Both the position numbers and the translations under genes were made by a program. Under the pieces are notes generated by a model, which saw only the letters and a list, made by a program, of their open reading frames with translations, made no database searches and was not told the origin of the DNA. Source: an uncultured Gemmatimonadales bacterium (GTDB lineage Bacteria; Gemmatimonadota; Gemmatimonadetes; Longimicrobiales; Gaopeijiaceae). Taken from it: a stretch of DNA of 8,621 nucleotides. Positions 6,127 through 8,621 of this stretch are shown piece after piece. The first letter of the stretch is position 1. Every line of letters begins with the position of its first letter. The stretch spans positions 1 to 8,621 of the forward strand of contig CALJKZ010000477.1 of the NCBI GenBank assembly GCA_937983085.1, written 5' to 3'.

Positions 6127-7995
6127 ATGTCCGCTCCCCCGACCCCACGCGCATCCGCGCGTCTCGCCTCTCTGCTCCTCGCCGCCCTCGCTGCCGGCTG
6201 TGCGGAGCCCATCACTCAACCTGAGCAGACGGCCCAACCGTCCTTCGCGGGCGTCTCGACGCCCAGCTTGACCGTGTGCAAGTTCGGCAGCGATGCGGCC
6301 TTCTCCCTCGCGTGGGCCCCCGACGGCTCGAAGACGTTCACGCTCGAAGACGGGGCCTGCAAGACCGGTCTGCCCACCGACGGCGTGACGTTGACGGAGC
6401 TGGAGGAGCATCTCCCTACCGGTTTCCAGCTCGCTCGGATCGACCTCTTCGACCCCAACGGAGCGATGCAGACCGTCACCGGGACGCCCACGGTCTCGGG
6501 CGATTTTGCCGGCTACACGATCAAGTACTTCAACCGACCGCTCTGTACCGGCGCCGTCGGCGATCGAGTGTGGAGCGATGACAACGGCAACGGCGTGCAG
6601 GACGCCGGCGAGAGCGGGATCCCAGGCGTCACCGTGAACCTCCTGGTGGGAGGGACGGTCAGCCAGACTCCCACCACCGACGCCACTCGTTCCTGCCGGT
6701 TCGAGGGTCTGTGCGCGGGTACGTACGAGGTGGAGTTCGTTTCGCCCGGCAACCTCGAACTCACCACGCCCAACAGCGGTGGTGACGACGGCGCTGACAG
6801 CGACGCGGATCCCGTGACAGCCCGCACCGGCCCGTTCGATCTGGACGACGGCGAAGTCGACCTCTCCTGGGACGCGGGTTACGCGCCGTGCGACGTCTGT
6901 AAGGGTGGTGTGACGAGCATTACACTCCGGCTCCTTTCCGGTGGTACTCCGTTCTTCGACCTGGACGCCGACGAGACCGTGGAGGATCTCGGCGACGACA
7001 CGTACCGCATCAGCGGGCCCATGAAGAGCGACGGATCGCTGGACAAGCTCGGTGACTTCGACATCTACGTGGATGGGTTCGAGAACACGTCGATCCACAC
7101 GAGTTGCTCGCAGCCGGTCGATCCCGGCCTCACCTACGGCAGCTTCCTGGTCGTTGCTGCCTCCAGCAAGGACAACGGTTCGGTGTGCCCACTGGGCGCC
7201 TGCAGCTACGACCTGGTCGACCAAAAGCTTGGTGGCAAGAAGTTCGAATGGAAGATCGAGAACACGGGAACGTCGAGCCTCTTCATCACGTCCATCGACG
7301 TGACTTGGCCGAGTGGGTTCGGGACCCTGGAGAAGATCGAGCTCAACGGTAGAATTCTCGATGAATCCACCCACGGTCCTACGCTGAGCTTGGGAGACGG
7401 CGACTTCGAGGGCGGGCCGAAGAGCCGCTTGGTCGAGGTAGGCGAAGAAGAGACCCTCAAATTCGAGTGGGAGAACGACATCCATTCGTCTGCGGACTTC
7501 TCGATCACCGTACGCTTCAACGGCAACGACGACTCGGCATGTGTGCTCGAGTTCACCGGTGTCCAAGACCCGGGGATGGCCGGTCTGAGCTGCGAGGATG
7601 GCAAGCCTCAGATGCTCGTCATGACGTACTTGGGTGAGGACTGCTCCGGTCCTGCGTGCAACGAGCAATCCGAGGACAAGGTCACTGTGGATGGCAGCGC
7701 CAGCGGCGTGTTGCCCGACGTATGGTATCGTGCCGGCAAGGACAGCGATCCGACGGACGGCGACGCCGGAATCTGGGGCATGGGCCAGGTGTCCGCTGAC
7801 GGCACGCTGTCCATCGACGCGACCCTCGACGGGGATGACAAGCTGTCGTCGGAGACGTGGGTCCATCTCTTCTCCGATGCCGGGCTCACGGAGGCTTTCC
7901 AGTCCATCGGATTCCATACCTCATGCTCCCAGCCACTGGTCGTGGGAGATCGCTACGGGAGCCTCGAGCTGACCGAGTTTTTCCCGGAGTCGTAA
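6127..7995 (+). CDS. Secreted multi-domain lipoprotein with SdrD-like B domain and two HTSCSQP-type domains
   Basis: A 622-residue surface or periplasmic lipoprotein. The signal peptide ends in the lipobox LAAGC, giving lipidated Cys25; the next residue is Ala, which does not signal inner-membrane retention. Residues about 47-139 resemble a prealbumin-like fold (VCKFG start, LPTGFQL). Residues 142-254 are an SdrD/Cna B-type domain with the calcium-loop-like SDDNGNGVQDAGE at 150-162 and TDATRSC/GLCAGTY near 184-200. Residues about 258-356 carry IHTSCSQP (323-330). Residues about 365-477 look like an Ig-like spacer (FEWKIENTGTSSLFITSIDV). Residues about 489-619 are a second, diverged copy with FHTSCSQP (596-603) and YGSLEL. 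The many acidic residues and paired cysteines fit an extracellular protein. No enzyme motif is visible; adhesion or envelope structure is a guess. The gene ends in tandem stops, TAA then TAG. Confidence 0.85.
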   Translation: MSAPPTPRASARLASLLLAALAAGCAEPITQPEQTAQPSFAGVSTPSLTVCKFGSDAAFSLAWAPDGSKTFTLEDGACKTGLPTDGVTLTELEEHLPTGFQLARIDLFDPNGAMQTVTGTPTVSGDFAGYTIKYFNRPLCTGAVGDRVWSDDNGNGVQDAGESGIPGVTVNLLVGGTVSQTPTTDATRSCRFEGLCAGTYEVEFVSPGNLELTTPNSGGDDGADSDADPVTARTGPFDLDDGEVDLSWDAGYAPCDVCKGGVTSITLRLLSGGTPFFDLDADETVEDLGDDTYRISGPMKSDGSLDKLGDFDIYVDGFENTSIHTSCSQPVDPGLTYGSFLVVAASSKDNGSVCPLGACSYDLVDQKLGGKKFEWKIENTGTSSLFITSIDVTWPSGFGTLEKIELNGRILDESTHGPTLSLGDGDFEGGPKSRLVEVGEEETLKFEWENDIHSSADFSITVRFNGNDDSACVLEFTGVQDPGMAGLSCEDGKPQMLVMTYLGEDCSGPACNEQSEDKVTVDGSASGVLPDVWYRAGKDSDPTDGDAGIWGMGQVSADGTLSIDATLDGDDKLSSETWVHLFSDAGLTEAFQSIGFHTSCSQPLVVGDRYGSLELTEFFPES

Positions 7996-8152
7996 TAGCG
8001 GCAACGGTCATCGTTCGGCCGATGAGCTTGGAGGGGGTGGGCACGGGTTGCCCACCTCCTCTTCGGCCTTCGTGGAGCGATGTACCCAACGACAGCGGCT
8101 GAATGGCCCGTCCGTCCATAGTGAGGCCCTCCCGAATCGACGTTCGTGACCC
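7996..8152. other. Intergenic region between lipoprotein and recQ
   Basis: 157 bases holding the hairpin at 8030-8059 and then sequence in which I find no convincing promoter, operator or small gene. It must carry the recQ promoter if the hairpin terminates the upstream transcript. Confidence 0.4.
8030..8059 (+). terminator. GC-rich hairpin, probable terminator after the lipoprotein gene
   Basis: The arms GGAGGGGGTGGGCA and TGCCCACCTCC pair around a 5-base CGGGT loop, with three extra G bases bulged on the 5' side. The hairpin lies 35 bases after the lipoprotein stop. The following TCTTCGGCCTTCG is only modestly T-rich, so this is a likely but not classical intrinsic terminator. Confidence 0.5.
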
Positions 8153-8621
8153 ATGGTGTCCACACCGATTCCTGGGCCGGTCGAGCCGCGCGACCCCCGG
8201 GCTGTCCTACGCCGAGTGTTCGGGTACGACGACTTCCGTCCGGGGCAGGAGGCCCTGGTCCGGGCGGTCCTGGACGGCCGCGATGCCCTGGGTGTTCTTC
8301 CCACCGGAGGCGGCAAGAGCGTGTGCTACCAGGTCCCGGCGTTCCTCGTCGAGGGCCTCACCCTCGTCGTCACGCCCCTGGTGTCGCTCATGGAGGACCA
8401 GGTGCGGAGCGACCGGGAAGTGGGCCTCCGGGCGGAGTGCCTGACCGGGACCCAGCCGACCTCCACCAAGCGGGAGGTCGTGGCCCGGGTCCGCTCCAGG
8501 GCCACCCGTCTGCTCTTCGTCTCACCCGAGCGGTTGGAGCTGCCGCCCTTCCGAGCCCTCCTCCGCGACGTCCGTATCGGCCTCGTGGCCATCGACGAGG
8601 CCCATCGCATCAGCGAGTGGG
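8153..8621 (+). CDS. recQ: ATP-dependent DNA helicase RecQ, N-terminal part (partial)
   Basis: The first 156 residues of a RecQ-family 3'-5' DNA helicase, open to the window edge. Motif 0 is FGYDDFRPGQEA (23-34, with the adenine-sensing Gln32). Motif I (Walker A) is LPTGGGKS (49-56) followed by VCYQVPA. Motif Ia is VVTPLVSLMEDQV (72-84). SPERL follows at 124-128, and motif II is DEAH at 148-151. The residues after DEAH read RISEW where E. coli RecQ has CISQW. An in-frame TGA at 8147-8149 means the ATG at 8153 is the earliest possible start; GTG at 8156 is the only close rival. No Shine-Dalgarno sequence is visible before it. RecQ unwinds DNA during recombination repair. The remaining helicase half, the zinc-binding region, any winged helix and the HRDC domain lie outside, so subfamily cannot be decided. 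Confidence 0.92.
   Translation, partial: MVSTPIPGPVEPRDPRAVLRRVFGYDDFRPGQEALVRAVLDGRDALGVLPTGGGKSVCYQVPAFLVEGLTLVVTPLVSLMEDQVRSDREVGLRAECLTGTQPTSTKREVVARVRSRATRLLFVSPERLELPPFRALLRDVRIGLVAIDEAHRISEW

Noticed and set aside
5272..7917. An 881-codon minus-strand open frame covering the lipoprotein gene antisense and ending in the cyclophilin
   Set aside because: Only the last 211 codons have recognisable protein features, a signal peptide and a ribosome binding site. The rest is antisense to a well-supported gene, as is common in GC-rich DNA.

Overview
The window is GC-rich bacterial DNA. It carries a plus-strand operon for acyl-CoA metabolism, then a small membrane-protein gene, a convergent exported cyclophilin gene, a large secreted lipoprotein gene, and the start of a recQ helicase gene. 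No rRNA, tRNA, transposase or CRISPR array is visible. The high GC, the lipoprotein signal, the Gemmatimonadota-like cyclophilin and the mix of acyl-CoA genes suggest an environmental Gram-negative such as Gemmatimonadota or a related phylum. That assignment is an impression from protein style and is not proven by any marker here.

Positions 1-4964 hold six plus-strand genes. In order they are: the C-terminal end of a catalytic B12-dependent acyl-CoA mutase subunit; its separate cobalamin-binding subunit; a carboxyltransferase (beta) subunit of a biotin-dependent acyl-CoA carboxylase; an AtuA-family protein (DUF1446); a small partner equivalent to the C-terminal domain of AtuA; and an enoyl-CoA hydratase-family protein. 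From the B12 subunit onward every junction overlaps by 4 or 8 bases (GTGA, ATGACTGA, ATGA, GTGA), which indicates translational coupling. The set resembles the Atu/Liu logic for methyl-branched acyl-CoAs (carboxylate a branched enoyl-CoA, hydrate it, then cleave it), joined to a carbon-skeleton mutase. The biotin carboxylase/biotin carrier subunit, the acyl-CoA dehydrogenase and the lyase are not in the window. The true substrate is unknown.

Positions 4984-5247 encode an 87-residue protein with two predicted membrane helices and a strongly acidic tail. It converges, with only 24 bases between, on an exported cyclophilin-type peptidylprolyl isomerase on the minus strand (5272-5907). A 219-base divergent intergenic region then leads to a 622-residue lipoprotein (6127-7995) built from prealbumin/SdrD-like beta-sandwich domains and two copies of a domain with an HTSCSQP signature. 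A GC-rich hairpin follows this gene. The recQ gene starts at 8153 and runs off the right edge.

The most interesting element is the compact operon linking a split B12 mutase with a split AtuA, a carboxyltransferase and a crotonase that has lost one of its two usual catalytic glutamates.
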